Origin: Psychrobacter sp. I-STPA10
GTDB lineage: Bacteria; Pseudomonadota; Gammaproteobacteria; Pseudomonadales; Moraxellaceae
Direction of reading: 5' to 3'
NCBI RefSeq assembly: GCF_021012795.1
Contig: NZ_VFYU01000014.1
Span: 124,001-188,000 of the forward strand
Length of the DNA stretch: 64,000 nucleotides
Shown here one piece after another: positions 26,374-36,892 of this stretch (position 1 is its first letter; each line of letters opens with the position of its first letter). A program made the position numbers and the translations under genes. Under the pieces are notes generated by a model. It saw only the letters and a list, made by a program, of their open reading frames with translations. It had not been told where the DNA came from and did no database searches.

Positions 26374-27828
26374 CTATTTACGTTTTTTGCGTTGAATTGC
26401 ATGAATGGCTCGACCATCAGCAGACAAAGCAGCTTCATGTACCGCTTCAGAAACTGTAGGGTGTGCAAAGGTCATTAGTTGTAGATCTTCGATACTAGAG
26501 ACAAATTCCATCGCAATCATACCTTGATGCACAATGTCGCCTGCACCAACACTAATAGCATGCATACCAAGTAGACGGTCAGTTTTGGCATCAGCAACAA
26601 CTTTAATCAAGCCCTGTGCTTCACCTTGTGCCAAAGCACGACCATTTGCTGCTAAGCTAAATGAACCAGTTTTGACTTCGTAGCCTTGATCTTTAGCTTG
26701 CTGCTCAGTTAGACCAACCCATGCGATTTCTGGGTGGGTGTAGATAACATTGATAATGGTATCATAGTTCACTTGAGGTTTTTCGCCATGGATACGCTCC
26801 ACTGCCATCATGCCCTCTTCCATCGCTTTATGTGCCAACATTGGTCCACGTACTAAGTCGCCAATTGCGTAAACACCATCAACATTGGTTTTGCATTGCT
26901 CATTGACTTCAACCAAACCACGCTCGGTTAGTTGAATACCACAGTCGTCGGCAAGCAATTTTTCTGAGTAAGCACGGCGACCAACACAAACGATCAATTT
27001 ATCAAATGTGTCATCCGATGCAGTACCATCTTTTTCACTGGTAACGACTACTTTACCATCTTTGACTTCGGCATTGGTCACTTTGGTATTGACTCGAATA
27101 TCAAGTCCTTGTTTTTTCAGTAGTTTTCCAGCTTCTTTGGCAATGTCTTTATCAGCAGCAGCCAAAAATTCTGGCAAGGCTTCATAGACCACAACGTCAC
27201 TACCCAAACGACGCCATACCGAGCCAAGCTCTAGACCAATGACACCTGCGCCAATCACACCAAGACGCTCAGGTACTTCACTAAAGTCTAATGCACCGGT
27301 TGAGTCAACGATATATTCACCATCAGTTTTAGCCACAGGAATTTCAATAGGAACAGAACCTGCTGCTAGAATGACATATTTTGCGGTGATAGTTTGTGCT
27401 TCACTGTTTTCATCTAGCGGGGTAAACTGCACTTTTTTCTCAGCACCTTTAGCATCAACTAACGTACCCCAACCTTGTAGCCAGTCTACACCATTGCCTT
27501 TTAATAACGCTGCCACACCACCAGTCAACTGTTTGACGATGCCATCTTTACGAGCCAACATTTTGCTTACATCAATATTGACATCACTGGTAGTAATACC
27601 ATGCTCTTCAAGCTCATGCTTGGTCGACTCATAACGATGTGAACTGTCTAACAATGCTTTTGAAGGAATACAGCCAACATTCAAACAAGTCCCACCTAAA
27701 GCGGGCTCGCCTTTATGCACACGTTTTTCGATACAAGCGACACTCATGCCCAATTGACCTGCACGAATGGCTGCTTCATAGCCACCAGGTCCACCACCAA
27801 TTACAACCAAATCATAATTATTTTTCAT
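26374..27828 (-). CDS. lpd: dihydrolipoamide dehydrogenase (E3)
   Basis: Lpd reoxidises the dihydrolipoyl arms of 2-oxoacid dehydrogenase complexes, passing electrons through FAD to NAD. The 484 residues show the FAD motif LVVIGGGPGGYEAAIRAGQL, the redox disulfide GGTCLNVGCIPSK, the NAD motif GVIGAGVIGLELGSVWRRLG, YAIGDLVRGPMLAHKA, and the C-terminal catalytic pair in FAHPTVSEAVHEA. Being between sucB and sucC, it is the E3 of the oxoglutarate complex and possibly shared. A terminator-like hairpin separates it from sucB. Confidence 0.96.
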   Translation of the reverse strand: MKNNYDLVVIGGGPGGYEAAIRAGQLGMSVACIEKRVHKGEPALGGTCLNVGCIPSKALLDSSHRYESTKHELEEHGITTSDVNIDVSKMLARKDGIVKQLTGGVAALLKGNGVDWLQGWGTLVDAKGAEKKVQFTPLDENSEAQTITAKYVILAAGSVPIEIPVAKTDGEYIVDSTGALDFSEVPERLGVIGAGVIGLELGSVWRRLGSDVVVYEALPEFLAAADKDIAKEAGKLLKKQGLDIRVNTKVTNAEVKDGKVVVTSEKDGTASDDTFDKLIVCVGRRAYSEKLLADDCGIQLTERGLVEVNEQCKTNVDGVYAIGDLVRGPMLAHKAMEEGMMAVERIHGEKPQVNYDTIINVIYTHPEIAWVGLTEQQAKDQGYEVKTGSFSLAANGRALAQGEAQGLIKVVADAKTDRLLGMHAISVGAGDIVHQGMIAMEFVSSIEDLQLMTFAHPTVSEAVHEAALSADGRAIHAIQRKKRK

Positions 27829-27920
27829 AATAAAACCTATTATTTATAAAATTAAAAAAGACAATAAAATTTTTCTTGATTATTTTAGCATTTAGTTATT
27901 AAGTTTATAAGCTAAAATGC

Positions 27921-27953
27921 AAAAAGCTTGTATCAGCGGTTGCCAATACAAGC
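27921..27953 (-). terminator. rho-independent terminator between sucB and lpd
   Basis: On the minus strand GCTTGTAT (27953-27946) pairs with ATACAAGC (27933-27926) and is followed directly by five T. It lies 9 bases beyond the sucB stop, inside a run of same-direction genes, so it probably lowers read-through from sucAB into lpd-sucCD. Confidence 0.75.
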
Positions 27954-27962
27954 CTGTGTACT

Positions 27963-29222
27963 TTACAGGTCAAGTAACATTAGAGTTGGGTCTTCCACCA
28001 ATTCTTTGATAGTCACCAAGAACTGCACGGCATCTTTACCATCAATCATACGATGGTCATAAGACAATGCCAGATACATCATTGGTAAGATTTCAACTTT
28101 ACCATCAACTGCCATTGGGCGATCATTAATGGCATGCATACCCAAAATTGCAGTTTGTGGTGGATTTAAGATAGGTGTAGACATTAATGAACCAAATACA
28201 CCACCATTAGTAATAGTGAACGTACCACCTGTCATCTCTTCTAAAGACAATTTACCATCACGTGCTTTACCTGCAAATTCACGAATACCTGCTTCAACAT
28301 CTGCCATACTCATGCGGTCTGTATCACGTAGTACAGGAACAACCAAACCTCGATCTGAAGATACAGCAACACCAACATCATAATAACCATGATAAACGAT
28401 GTCATCACCATCAATAGAAGCATTCACTGCTGGGAAGCGTTTTAGTGCTTCGGTAGCTGCTTTCACGAATAATGACATAAAGCCTAGACGTGTACCATGG
28501 CGTTTTTCAAATTGATCTTTATATTTACTACGCATGTCCATCAACGGCTTCATGTTCACTTCGTTAAACGTCGTCAACATTGCTGTTTCTTGGGTTGCAG
28601 ATAATAGACGCTCTGCCACACGTTTACGTAGACGAGTCATTGGTACACGTTTTTCAGTACGTTCACCCACAGATTCTGCCACAGGGCGACCACTATCTGA
28701 CTTAATTGAGCTGTCTGCTTTTAGCGTTGGACTGCTCATATCTGCTTTGGTCACACGTCCACCACGTCCACTGCCTTCAACTTGCTTAGGATCTACACCA
28801 GACTCTTTAGCTGCTTTGCGCACGGCTGGGCTTTGGTCTTTGTGCTCAGGCTCAGGCGCTGATCCTTGTTGAGGCTGACCACCATCAGTTTGTTGTTTTT
28901 TCTCTACAGGGGCTGCGACAGTTTTTGGATCAATGGTGGTATCTGCACTACCATCATCAACACTATCAGCTGCTGCATCTGCTGAAGCACCTGCTTCAAA
29001 TTCACCAATCACTTCATCAGACAACACCGTGTCATCTACTTGCTTAACAATTTTTGTTACCACACCATCATCAGGGGCAACAACTTCTAATACAACTTTG
29101 TCAGTTTCAATCTCAGCAAGAACATCATCACGATTAACTTGCTCACCTTCACTAACATGCCATTCTACGATGGTGCCATCTGCAACTGATTCTGGAAAGA
29201 CTGGGGCTTTGATTTCAGCCAT
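27963..29222 (-). CDS. sucB: dihydrolipoyl succinyltransferase (E2 of 2-oxoglutarate dehydrogenase)
   Basis: SucB carries the lipoyl arm and transfers succinyl to CoA. The 419 residues show one lipoyl domain with [17 protein letters not shown] (modified Lys about residue 43), an Ala/Asp/Gln-rich linker, a peripheral-subunit binding domain ([30 protein letters not shown]), and the catalytic acyltransferase domain ending with [25 protein letters not shown] precedes the ATG, a near-perfect ribosome site. Confidence 0.97.
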   Translation of the reverse strand: MAEIKAPVFPESVADGTIVEWHVSEGEQVNRDDVLAEIETDKVVLEVVAPDDGVVTKIVKQVDDTVLSDEVIGEFEAGASADAAADSVDDGSADTTIDPKTVAAPVEKKQQTDGGQPQQGSAPEPEHKDQSPAVRKAAKESGVDPKQVEGSGRGGRVTKADMSSPTLKADSSIKSDSGRPVAESVGERTEKRVPMTRLRKRVAERLLSATQETAMLTTFNEVNMKPLMDMRSKYKDQFEKRHGTRLGFMSLFVKAATEALKRFPAVNASIDGDDIVYHGYYDVGVAVSSDRGLVVPVLRDTDRMSMADVEAGIREFAGKARDGKLSLEEMTGGTFTITNGGVFGSLMSTPILNPPQTAILGMHAINDRPMAVDGKVEILPMMYLALSYDHRMIDGKDAVQFLVTIKELVEDPTLMLLDL

Positions 29223-29319
29223 GGAATTGCTCCTTTGATATAAGTTTTATTTGTTTCAATAAGTAATTAAAAATAATATTGATGTCTTTATGCTATCTGT
29301 ATTGCTGTAAAACTTGCTT

Positions 29320-32187
29320 TTAATTAACCAATTTTTGTACATCAACACCCAACGCTTGGGCGACCAAATCTTTTTGCTGTTGTGCATGAATCTTTGGTGA
29401 GCCTGTTGCAGGTGCAGCAGCAGAAGGTCTTGCTACTGGTTCTAAAAGATACGCTTTGGTCGGACGTTTAGCAGGTTTTGGAGGTGCAATCAAACGGAAC
29501 ATATGGGGTGCAAGATAGTACCAAGCACCTTGATTACGTGGCTCTTCTTGTGCCCATAATATCTCTTCAAGATTTTCGTATTTAGCCACTTCTTCTAAAA
29601 TACGTTTTTCTGGCAATGGATATAGTTGCTCAATACGCACCAATGCCACATGTTCAAGTCCTAGCTCACGACGCTGCTCTAGCAAGTCATAGTAAACTTT
29701 ACCACCGCAGAACACCAAACGAGTTACATTTGCTGCATCTTGTTGATCAACTTCTGGAATAACTGTTTCAAACTTACCATTTGCCAACTCTTCAAGATTA
29801 GATACTGCTAACTTATGACGTAGCAAGCTCTTAGGTGACATCACGATCAGCGGCTTACGAATGGGTCGCACCGCTTGACGGCGCAGCGCATGATAAATCT
29901 GTGCAGGTGTAGTTGGAGTAATCACTTGCATATTATCTTCAGCACAAAGCTGTAAATATCGCTCTAGGCGTGCTGATGAATGCTCAGGACCTTGACCTTC
30001 AAAGCCATGTGGTAATAACATGGTCAAACCACATACACGCTGCCACTTCGTTTCACCACTAGAGATAAATTGATCAATGACCACTTGTGCGCCGTTGGCA
30101 AAGTCACCAAACTGAGCTTCCCAAACAACCAATGCTTGTGGCACTGTGGTTGCATAACCATATTCAAATGCTAAGACTGCCTCTTCTGATAATAAAGAGT
30201 TATAGGTGGCAAAACGAGCTTGGGTATCACTAATATGGGCTAATGGCACATACATACTGCCATCATTGATATTGTAAAGCTCAGAGTGACGATGAGAAAA
30301 CGTCCCACGTCCCACATCTTCACCAGTAATACGTACTAAGTAATCTTCTTCCACTAAAGTAGCATAAGCTAATGTCTCAGCAGCACCCCAATTTAAAGGC
30401 TCTTCACCTGTTTGCATTGCCAAACGCTGCTCAACAACTTTTTGTACCTGACGCTGTAGCTTAAAGCCTTCTGGTAATTCCGCCATACGGCGACCATAGG
30501 CTTTTAATTTTTCGATATCAACACTGGTATCCCAGTCATCGGTTAATTCATGACCTAGGTAGGGTTTCCAATCAACAAATAGTTCAGTATTTGGCTCACG
30601 TACTAATGAGTTAACCACATACTCACCTTTATCCAGTGATTCACGATACTGATCTTCAAGCTGCTTTTCTTTTGCAGCTTCTATGACTTTCTCTTCAATC
30701 AACTTCTTGGCATAAATAGCACGTGTTGTTGGTAGTTTTTTGATCACTGCATACATCAGTGGCTGAGTTGCAGAAGGTTCATCTGCTTCATTATGACCAT
30801 TACGGCGATAGCAGAACAAATCGATAACAATGTCTTTATTAAACTTATGACGATAATCTAATGCAAGTTGGGCAGCAAATACCACAGATTCTGGATCATC
30901 ACCATTCACATGCAAAATAGGCGCATGCACCATCTTAGCAATATCAGTACAGTATTCTGTTGAGCGTGCATCTTCTTGACGACTGGTGGTAAAACCAACT
31001 TGGTTATTGATAACCAAATGCACTGTGCCACCTGTAGTATAAGCACGAGTTTGTGACATCTGGAAGGTCTCTTGTACCACACCTTGCCCCGCAAAAGCAG
31101 CATCACCATGGACAACGATTGGTAGAACAAGATTACCTGTGGTGTCATGACGACGTACCTGACGGGCACGTACTGAACCTTCTAACACTGGAGATACGAT
31201 TTCTAGATGTGATGGGTTAAATGCTAAAGCCAAATGTGCTTCACCACCTGGTGTCATCACATTAGATGAATAACCATTGTGGTATTTCACATCACCTGAA
31301 CCTTTTTCAGGCTGTACTTTACCATCAAACTCATCAAACAAATCAGCAGGATTTTTACCCAAGATATTGACTAGCAGGTTTAAACGACCACGGTGCGCCA
31401 TACCAATGACCACTTCTTTGGTACCATAACCGCCCGCACGTTGAATCAGCTCATTGACCGCAGGAATAAAACTCTCACCACCTTCCAAACCAAAGCGTTT
31501 AACCCCAGTATATTTACGTGCTAAATACTTCTCTAACCCTTCAGCGGCTGTCAAACGCTCTAAAATAGAGATTTTTTTCTCATTATCAAAGTTGATATGA
31601 CCTAAGGTGCTTTCTAAATATTGCTCCATCCAGCGTTTTTCTTCACTGGTGGTCACATGCATGTATTCCACACCCAGATGATTACAATACACCAGATCCA
31701 TAATCTCAATAATCTCACGCAACGTTGCGTCTGATTTGCCAATGTTTAGATCACTGGTATGAAATACGGTATCTAGATCTGCTTCAGATAAACCATGGAA
31801 CTCAAGGGTTAAATCAGGTACTTCTGCTCTAGGGTGCAGCTCAAGTGGATCTAGCTGAGCACGGCGATGACCGCGACGGCGATAGGCAGAGATAAGCTTT
31901 TGTACACCCATCTGTTTTGAAGCTAAAGGATCAGCCGTACCACTGTTGGACACAGAAGAACTCGGTAGCTTATTCGCACTTTGGTTGCGAGCCAATAACA
32001 AGAACTGGTCTTGAATGGCATGATGACGGGCATCATTACCTGTCTCATATTGGCTAAAATACTGCTGCCATTGCTCATCAACATTATTAGGATCGAGCAA
32101 GTATTGCTCATAGAGGGCTTCTATATAAGTCGCATTGTCTGCTGACAATTCTGAAAAAGAAGCAGAGGGAAGATCGGTAGTATTCAT
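29320..32187 (-). CDS. sucA: 2-oxoglutarate dehydrogenase E1 component
   Basis: SucA is the thiamine-diphosphate-dependent decarboxylase of the oxoglutarate complex. The 955 residues contain the N-terminal E2-binding type segment EALYEQYLLDPNNVDEQW, GMAHRGRLNLLVNILGK, HGDAAFAGQGVVQETFQMS, the ThDP motif VNGDDPESVVFAAQLALDYR with YRRNGHNEADEPSATQPLMY, FEYGYATTVPQALVVWEAQF, and the C-terminal LWAQEEPRNQGAWYY. It heads the sucAB-lpd-sucCD series. Confidence 0.97.
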   Translation of the reverse strand: MNTTDLPSASFSELSADNATYIEALYEQYLLDPNNVDEQWQQYFSQYETGNDARHHAIQDQFLLLARNQSANKLPSSSVSNSGTADPLASKQMGVQKLISAYRRRGHRRAQLDPLELHPRAEVPDLTLEFHGLSEADLDTVFHTSDLNIGKSDATLREIIEIMDLVYCNHLGVEYMHVTTSEEKRWMEQYLESTLGHINFDNEKKISILERLTAAEGLEKYLARKYTGVKRFGLEGGESFIPAVNELIQRAGGYGTKEVVIGMAHRGRLNLLVNILGKNPADLFDEFDGKVQPEKGSGDVKYHNGYSSNVMTPGGEAHLALAFNPSHLEIVSPVLEGSVRARQVRRHDTTGNLVLPIVVHGDAAFAGQGVVQETFQMSQTRAYTTGGTVHLVINNQVGFTTSRQEDARSTEYCTDIAKMVHAPILHVNGDDPESVVFAAQLALDYRHKFNKDIVIDLFCYRRNGHNEADEPSATQPLMYAVIKKLPTTRAIYAKKLIEEKVIEAAKEKQLEDQYRESLDKGEYVVNSLVREPNTELFVDWKPYLGHELTDDWDTSVDIEKLKAYGRRMAELPEGFKLQRQVQKVVEQRLAMQTGEEPLNWGAAETLAYATLVEEDYLVRITGEDVGRGTFSHRHSELYNINDGSMYVPLAHISDTQARFATYNSLLSEEAVLAFEYGYATTVPQALVVWEAQFGDFANGAQVVIDQFISSGETKWQRVCGLTMLLPHGFEGQGPEHSSARLERYLQLCAEDNMQVITPTTPAQIYHALRRQAVRPIRKPLIVMSPKSLLRHKLAVSNLEELANGKFETVIPEVDQQDAANVTRLVFCGGKVYYDLLEQRRELGLEHVALVRIEQLYPLPEKRILEEVAKYENLEEILWAQEEPRNQGAWYYLAPHMFRLIAPPKPAKRPTKAYLLEPVARPSAAAPATGSPKIHAQQQKDLVAQALGVDVQKLVN

Positions 32188-33100
32188 AGTATTTTCTATT
32201 TAATGTGAATGGAAGAAGATGAATAATGTAATTGGTTAATCTTAATCGCTACATAGGCGATATATTGTAGGTTAACCGTAAAGTAATATTTTAATTCTTA
32301 CTATACACTGGTTTATCTAACGCCATCTTTCCTTGATTTGGCGTTGTCGTTATATTATTTTGCACAGAATTTATTTAATCCATCACTAAACCGACATAAT
32401 AGATTATGGTCTATGCAACAATGTTAGCACTACTTAATTTTGTCAAAATATCACATCACTATATCATTATAGTGATGGTTGCTATACTACATGTTATTTT
32501 GCCATAAATAAGATAATGTTACATACCTCTTTCTAGGGTAACATGACAAATTTATTGCTCATAGTTTGTTTTCTCAATACCAGACATTTATCTATTGAAT
32601 AGTAACCATAGACAATAAATATATATTGGTATTTTAAGAAGAAAGTTAATAGTAATACTCAAAAGTAATATGTTAGCCTATGTTTGACAACAATTATACT
32701 TATTTAGATTTTGTTAGTTACATTTAGTCAACATGCATGATACTTACTATATTATAACAGTACTAATTTTAATTATACTGTCTTATCAACAACTTATTTG
32801 CTATTACTGTACTGTTGTTTTGTCATACTATTCATTATCAAGGTAAAATATGACAAGGTAATGATGCTTTGAGTGAGATATTGAGGTCAACAATCTAATA
32901 TCAAATACATGTCAAACTTACTCTATAAGTCTAATTTTGTCATAAGCTTGGGACATGTTAGACAAAAATAGCAGCTACTGACAGTACAATTACTCACGCT
33001 AAAATCATTATCAACCTTACATCTTTGCAATAGTTTCTAATCATCCTCTACTTTATATACATTGTTTCATACCATTGGCACAAAACAGCCAAAAAACACC
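32188..33100. other. long gene-free region upstream of sucA
   Basis: About 0.9 kb of AT-rich sequence separates the sdhB end from sucA. No reading frame on either strand has a convincing start and product. The right part presumably follows the sdh terminator and the left part carries the sucA promoter and leader. A small RNA is possible, but nothing specific was recognised. Confidence 0.45.
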
Positions 33101-33133
33101 TAAAAAAAAGCCTCCATCAGTTGATAAAGGCTT
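33101..33133 (-). terminator. rho-independent terminator of the sdh operon
   Basis: On the minus strand AAGCCT (33133-33128) pairs with AGGCTT (33113-33108), and the stem runs into a string of T (complement of the A-run at 33102-33109). It lies 25 bases after the sdhB stop, ending the sdhCDAB transcript. Confidence 0.8.
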
Positions 33134-33157
33134 AATTTATATATACCACACGAATTA

Positions 33158-33868
33158 TTAACCTGCTTGATCAAGCAGCATGTTACGTAGATGACCAATG
33201 GCTTTGGTGGGATTTAAGCCTTTAGGACATACAGAAACACAGTTCATAATACCACGACAACGGAATAAGCTAAATGGATCGTCCAAACGTGCCAAACGAG
33301 CTTGTGTGTCACCATCACGGCTATCTGCCACAAAGCGATAGGCATTCAATAATGCAGAAGGACCTAAGAACTTATCAGGATTCCACCAGAATGATGGGCA
33401 TGATGTTGAGCAACACGCACATAAGATACATTCATACAGACCATTGAGCTTTTCACGCTCTTCTGGAGACTGTAAACGCTCTGTTGGTGGTGCAGGTTGA
33501 TCATTAATTAAATAAGGGTGAATTTTTTCATATTGTTCATAAAATTGGTTCATATCCACAACCAAATCACGAACCACTGGCAAGCCAGGAAGTGGGCGAA
33601 TGGTAATCTTCTCTGGCAAAGTATTCATGTTAATCAAACATGATAATCCATTTTTACCATTGATGTTCATGCCATCTGAACCACAAATCCCTTCACGACA
33701 TGAGCGACGGAAAGTAATCCCTTCGTCCATCTTTTTGAGGCGCAATAATACATCTAATAGCATACGGTCAGATTCAAGCAGCTCGATGGTATAAGTCTGC
33801 ATGTATGGGGCTGCGTCCTTATCAGGGTCGTAGCGATAAATCTCTATGGTGCGAGTACCTCGGCTCAT
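33158..33868 (-). CDS. sdhB: succinate dehydrogenase iron-sulfur subunit
   Basis: SdhB passes electrons from SdhA flavin to ubiquinone through three Fe-S clusters. The 236 residues show the 2Fe-2S ligands CREGICGSDGMNINGKNGLS plus Cys, the 4Fe-4S set CILCACCSTSCPSFWW, and the 3Fe-4S/4Fe-4S set CRGIMNCVSVCPKGLNPTKA. GGAG lies before the ATG. It is the last gene of sdhCDAB and is followed by a clear terminator. Confidence 0.97.
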   Translation of the reverse strand: MSRGTRTIEIYRYDPDKDAAPYMQTYTIELLESDRMLLDVLLRLKKMDEGITFRRSCREGICGSDGMNINGKNGLSCLINMNTLPEKITIRPLPGLPVVRDLVVDMNQFYEQYEKIHPYLINDQPAPPTERLQSPEEREKLNGLYECILCACCSTSCPSFWWNPDKFLGPSALLNAYRFVADSRDGDTQARLARLDDPFSLFRCRGIMNCVSVCPKGLNPTKAIGHLRNMLLDQAG

Positions 33869-34062
33869 AGTGTAACTCCAGACGATAATAAGCAGGTTGA
33901 CAGGTTAGCACATTTTTCTATCACATTCTGTCAAATATAACCAATAAAAAATAACCTACTCATACGTCATTTTATCTTGGCTAATTGACTAAGTATAAAA
34001 AACGACTGTCAACGGCTTATAAATTTAAAAAAAGCGAAATTAAAGATTAAATAAAGTTGATC

Positions 34063-35913
34063 TTAGTATACACGTACTTTAGGCACAACATAATCTACGG
34101 TTAAAGGACTTTTGCGTACAGGCTTGTAAATGATACGATTATCACTAGAATACCAAAGTGTATGCTTCATCCATTCATTATCATTACGACCATTTGGTGC
34201 AACTTTATCATCTTCAGGACGGTCATAATCTAGTACAGTATGCGCACCACGACACTCATGACGCTTAGCAGCAGACAGCATGGTGGCTTTTGCTACTTCA
34301 TATAGGTTCGCAACTTCTAAGGCTTCAATACGTGCTGTATTAAATACTTGCGATTTATCAATCAGATGAATTTTTTCTACCTTTTCACGCAGTGCTAAGA
34401 TTTTTTCAACACCTTCATCCATCAATGCTTGAGTGCGAAATACACTGGCATGTTTTTGCATGGTGGCACGAATTTCATCAGCAACATCTTGTGCATTATA
34501 GCCATCAGTTGATTGTTGTAATTTATTGAGTCGACCAAGGGTAAAATCAAGAACACGAGGATCAAGTGGTTTATAATTATGGTCAGCGTGATGGTATTCA
34601 TCAACAATATGTTTACCAGCAGCACGACCAAAGACAACTAAGTCAAGTAGTGAGTTTGTACCCAAACGATTTGCACCATGAACACTCACACATGCACACT
34701 CACCAATAGCATACAAGCCTTTGACAACTTTGCCATCAGTGTATAAGCCCTCTTCATCAACATTGCCGTCCAAATCAGGAACAGTAACTTGTCCATGAAT
34801 ATTAGTAGGTATGCCACCCATCATATAGTGAATGGTTGGAATGACTGGAATCGGCTCTTTGGTAATATCCACGTTCGCAAAATTTTTGCCAATCTCAAAT
34901 ACAGAAGGCAAACGCTTCATGATGGTTTCAACCCCTAAGTGAGTCATATCCATGACGATATATTCACCTTTTGGTCCACAACCACGTCCTTCTTTGATCT
35001 CTTGGTCCATAGAACGAGAAACCAAATCACGAGGTGCTAAGTCTTTTACGGTTGGTGCATAACGCTCCATAAAGGCTTCACCATCTTTGTTACGCAAGAT
35101 AGCACCTTCACCACGACAACCTTCGGTCAATAGTACGCCTGCGCCTGCCACACCTGTTGGGTGGAACTGCCAAAACTCCATGTCTTGTAATGGTACACCA
35201 GCACGCACTGCCATACCCAGACCATCACCTGTATTAATATAAGCATTGGTAGAGGCAGCAAAAATACGCCCTGCACCACCCGTCGCTAATACAGTAATTG
35301 GCGTTTGGAAGACAGCCACTGCACCTGTCTCTTGCTCAATGGCAATCACACCATTGATGTTACCATCTTCGTCTTTTATTAAATCTAGCGCAATCCATTC
35401 AATAAAAAACTGGGTACCTTGCTGTAGATTTTTTTGATATAAAGTGTGCAGTAGTGCATGTCCTGTACGGTCAGCAGCTGCGCAAGCACGTTGTACTGCT
35501 TTTTCACCATAATTTGAGGTATGTCCACCAAAAGGACGCTGATAAATTGTACCGTCTTCGTTACGGTCAAATGGCATACCCATGTGCTCAAGCTCATAAA
35601 CGACTTTGGGTGCTTCGCGACACATATATTCAATGGCATCTTGGTCACCAAGCCAATCTGACCCTTTGACGGTGTCATAAAAGTGAAAGTGCCAGTTATC
35701 ATTGCTCATATTACCAAGACTTGCACCGATACCACCTTGCGCCGCTACCGTGTGTGAACGTGTTGGAAATACTTTGGTTATCACTGCGACATTCATGCCT
35801 GCTTGTGCTAGCTGCAATGACGCACGCATACCTGAACCACCACCACCGACAATAACGGCATCGTAGTTTAGGGTTTTAATATTACTAATGGTATTGTCTT
35901 GTCTAGTTGCCAT
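34063..35913 (-). CDS. sdhA: succinate dehydrogenase flavoprotein subunit
   Basis: SdhA oxidises succinate to fumarate with covalently bound FAD. The 616 residues show the FAD-binding AVIVGGGGSGMRASLQLAQ, the flavinylation His in TRSHTVAAQGGIGASLG, HPTGVAGAGVLLTEGCRGEG, the catalytic Arg region APRDLVSRSM, and GLYAIGECACVSVHGANRLG. AGGAAA precedes the ATG. It sits between sdhD and sdhB with 150-200 bp spacers. Confidence 0.97.
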   Translation of the reverse strand: MATRQDNTISNIKTLNYDAVIVGGGGSGMRASLQLAQAGMNVAVITKVFPTRSHTVAAQGGIGASLGNMSNDNWHFHFYDTVKGSDWLGDQDAIEYMCREAPKVVYELEHMGMPFDRNEDGTIYQRPFGGHTSNYGEKAVQRACAAADRTGHALLHTLYQKNLQQGTQFFIEWIALDLIKDEDGNINGVIAIEQETGAVAVFQTPITVLATGGAGRIFAASTNAYINTGDGLGMAVRAGVPLQDMEFWQFHPTGVAGAGVLLTEGCRGEGAILRNKDGEAFMERYAPTVKDLAPRDLVSRSMDQEIKEGRGCGPKGEYIVMDMTHLGVETIMKRLPSVFEIGKNFANVDITKEPIPVIPTIHYMMGGIPTNIHGQVTVPDLDGNVDEEGLYTDGKVVKGLYAIGECACVSVHGANRLGTNSLLDLVVFGRAAGKHIVDEYHHADHNYKPLDPRVLDFTLGRLNKLQQSTDGYNAQDVADEIRATMQKHASVFRTQALMDEGVEKILALREKVEKIHLIDKSQVFNTARIEALEVANLYEVAKATMLSAAKRHECRGAHTVLDYDRPEDDKVAPNGRNDNEWMKHTLWYSSDNRIIYKPVRKSPLTVDYVVPKVRVY

Positions 35914-36092
35914 GACAGGTTTCCTAATGACTATAAATTAAAGGCATGGTAGCAATGATTGTCAGTTAAGTTTCAATAACTTATTTTTTTATCATTGTCG
36001 CTGCCAATATGATTTTATGTGTTGGGTTAATTGCTCAATACACTAGCTTGATTTAAATGCTCAAAAGTCAAACTATTAAGTACTTAGTACTA

Positions 36093-36503
36093 TTAAGTAA
36101 TAATGACTGTTTGAACACCAAGACCCCAAAAAATCATAATACCCCAAAATAAATAAACTAAAATCGCAATGATCATCGCAGCTTGTAATACCAAACGTAG
36201 ACCAGCTGCACTAGGACCAAGTTTGGTACTGGTAATATAGTCAGTAAATACTGTCCACATGCCAACCCATGCATGTCCTGCTAATGCAATAATAGCAACC
36301 AAGCTAAATAGACGCATGGGTAGGCTCATCATAAAGCTTACCCACTGCTCATAGGTCACATGTGAATGCATCAAAAAGAAACCCAGCATCACTACGCTAT
36401 ATACTGCCAATACTACTGCACTGATACGCTGTACGATCCAATCACGAGAACCTGAACCTGTTAGTCCTGTTGCACTCTTTATACCTGAGTCATTTTTTCT
36501 CAT
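36093..36503 (-). CDS. sdhD: succinate dehydrogenase membrane anchor subunit D
   Basis: SdhD with SdhC anchors the complex, binds heme b and forms the ubiquinone site. It has three hydrophobic helices (starting WIVQRISAVVLAVYSVVMLG, LFSLVAIIALAGHAWVGMW and LVLQAAMIIAILVYLFWGIM); the likely heme His is in AGHAWVGMW, and FTDYI carries the quinone-site Asp-Tyr. The ATG at 36503 (136 residues) overlaps the sdhC stop as TAATG with GGGTGAT upstream; an ATG at 36518 would add five residues. Confidence 0.9.
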   Translation of the reverse strand: MRKNDSGIKSATGLTGSGSRDWIVQRISAVVLAVYSVVMLGFFLMHSHVTYEQWVSFMMSLPMRLFSLVAIIALAGHAWVGMWTVFTDYITSTKLGPSAAGLRLVLQAAMIIAILVYLFWGIMIFWGLGVQTVIIT

Positions 36504-36892
36504 TAGAACATCACCCATACAAATGAAGCCAAAATTAGTATAGCTGCGATGACAAAGCTTATCACAGCCGCAGTGCGACCAGATTTTAGCTCTTCATTCA
36601 TCCCCATATCAGCTAATAAATGCTTAATACCCATCACAAAATGATAGGCAACAGAGGCTACAAATATCCAAGCGATAAAACGAATCAGCACATTATCAAA
36701 TACAGTAGCAAAACTCTCAGGTGATGCCAAAGAGCGTTGTAGTAACCATAATATGACAGGGATTAAAAGAAATAAGATAATGCCAGAGATACGATGCAAG
36801 ATAGAGGCAATCGCAATGGGTGATTTTGCATTGACGCTAATCACTTGACTCAATGGCAGATTGATGGGTCTGTTGCTTTTCACAGCGGGCAT
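36503..36892 (-). CDS. sdhC: succinate dehydrogenase cytochrome b556 subunit C
   Basis: SdhC is the other membrane anchor. The product has three membrane helices, the quinone-site segment SILHRISGIILFLLIPVILW and the heme-ligand region YHFVMGIKHLLADMG. The ATG at 36892 has AAAAGG directly against it, too close to be ideal; a GTG at 36883 (giving the N-terminus MKSNRPINLPL) is better spaced and may be the true start. It is the first gene of sdhCDAB, divergent from gltA. Confidence 0.9.
   Translation of the reverse strand: MPAVKSNRPINLPLSQVISVNAKSPIAIASILHRISGIILFLLIPVILWLLQRSLASPESFATVFDNVLIRFIAWIFVASVAYHFVMGIKHLLADMGMNEELKSGRTAAVISFVIAAILILASFVWVMF

Noticed and set aside
28933..29238. Plus-strand Ser/Thr-rich frame over sucB
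   Set aside because: It is the antisense of the Ala/Asp-rich lipoyl linker and has no independent support.
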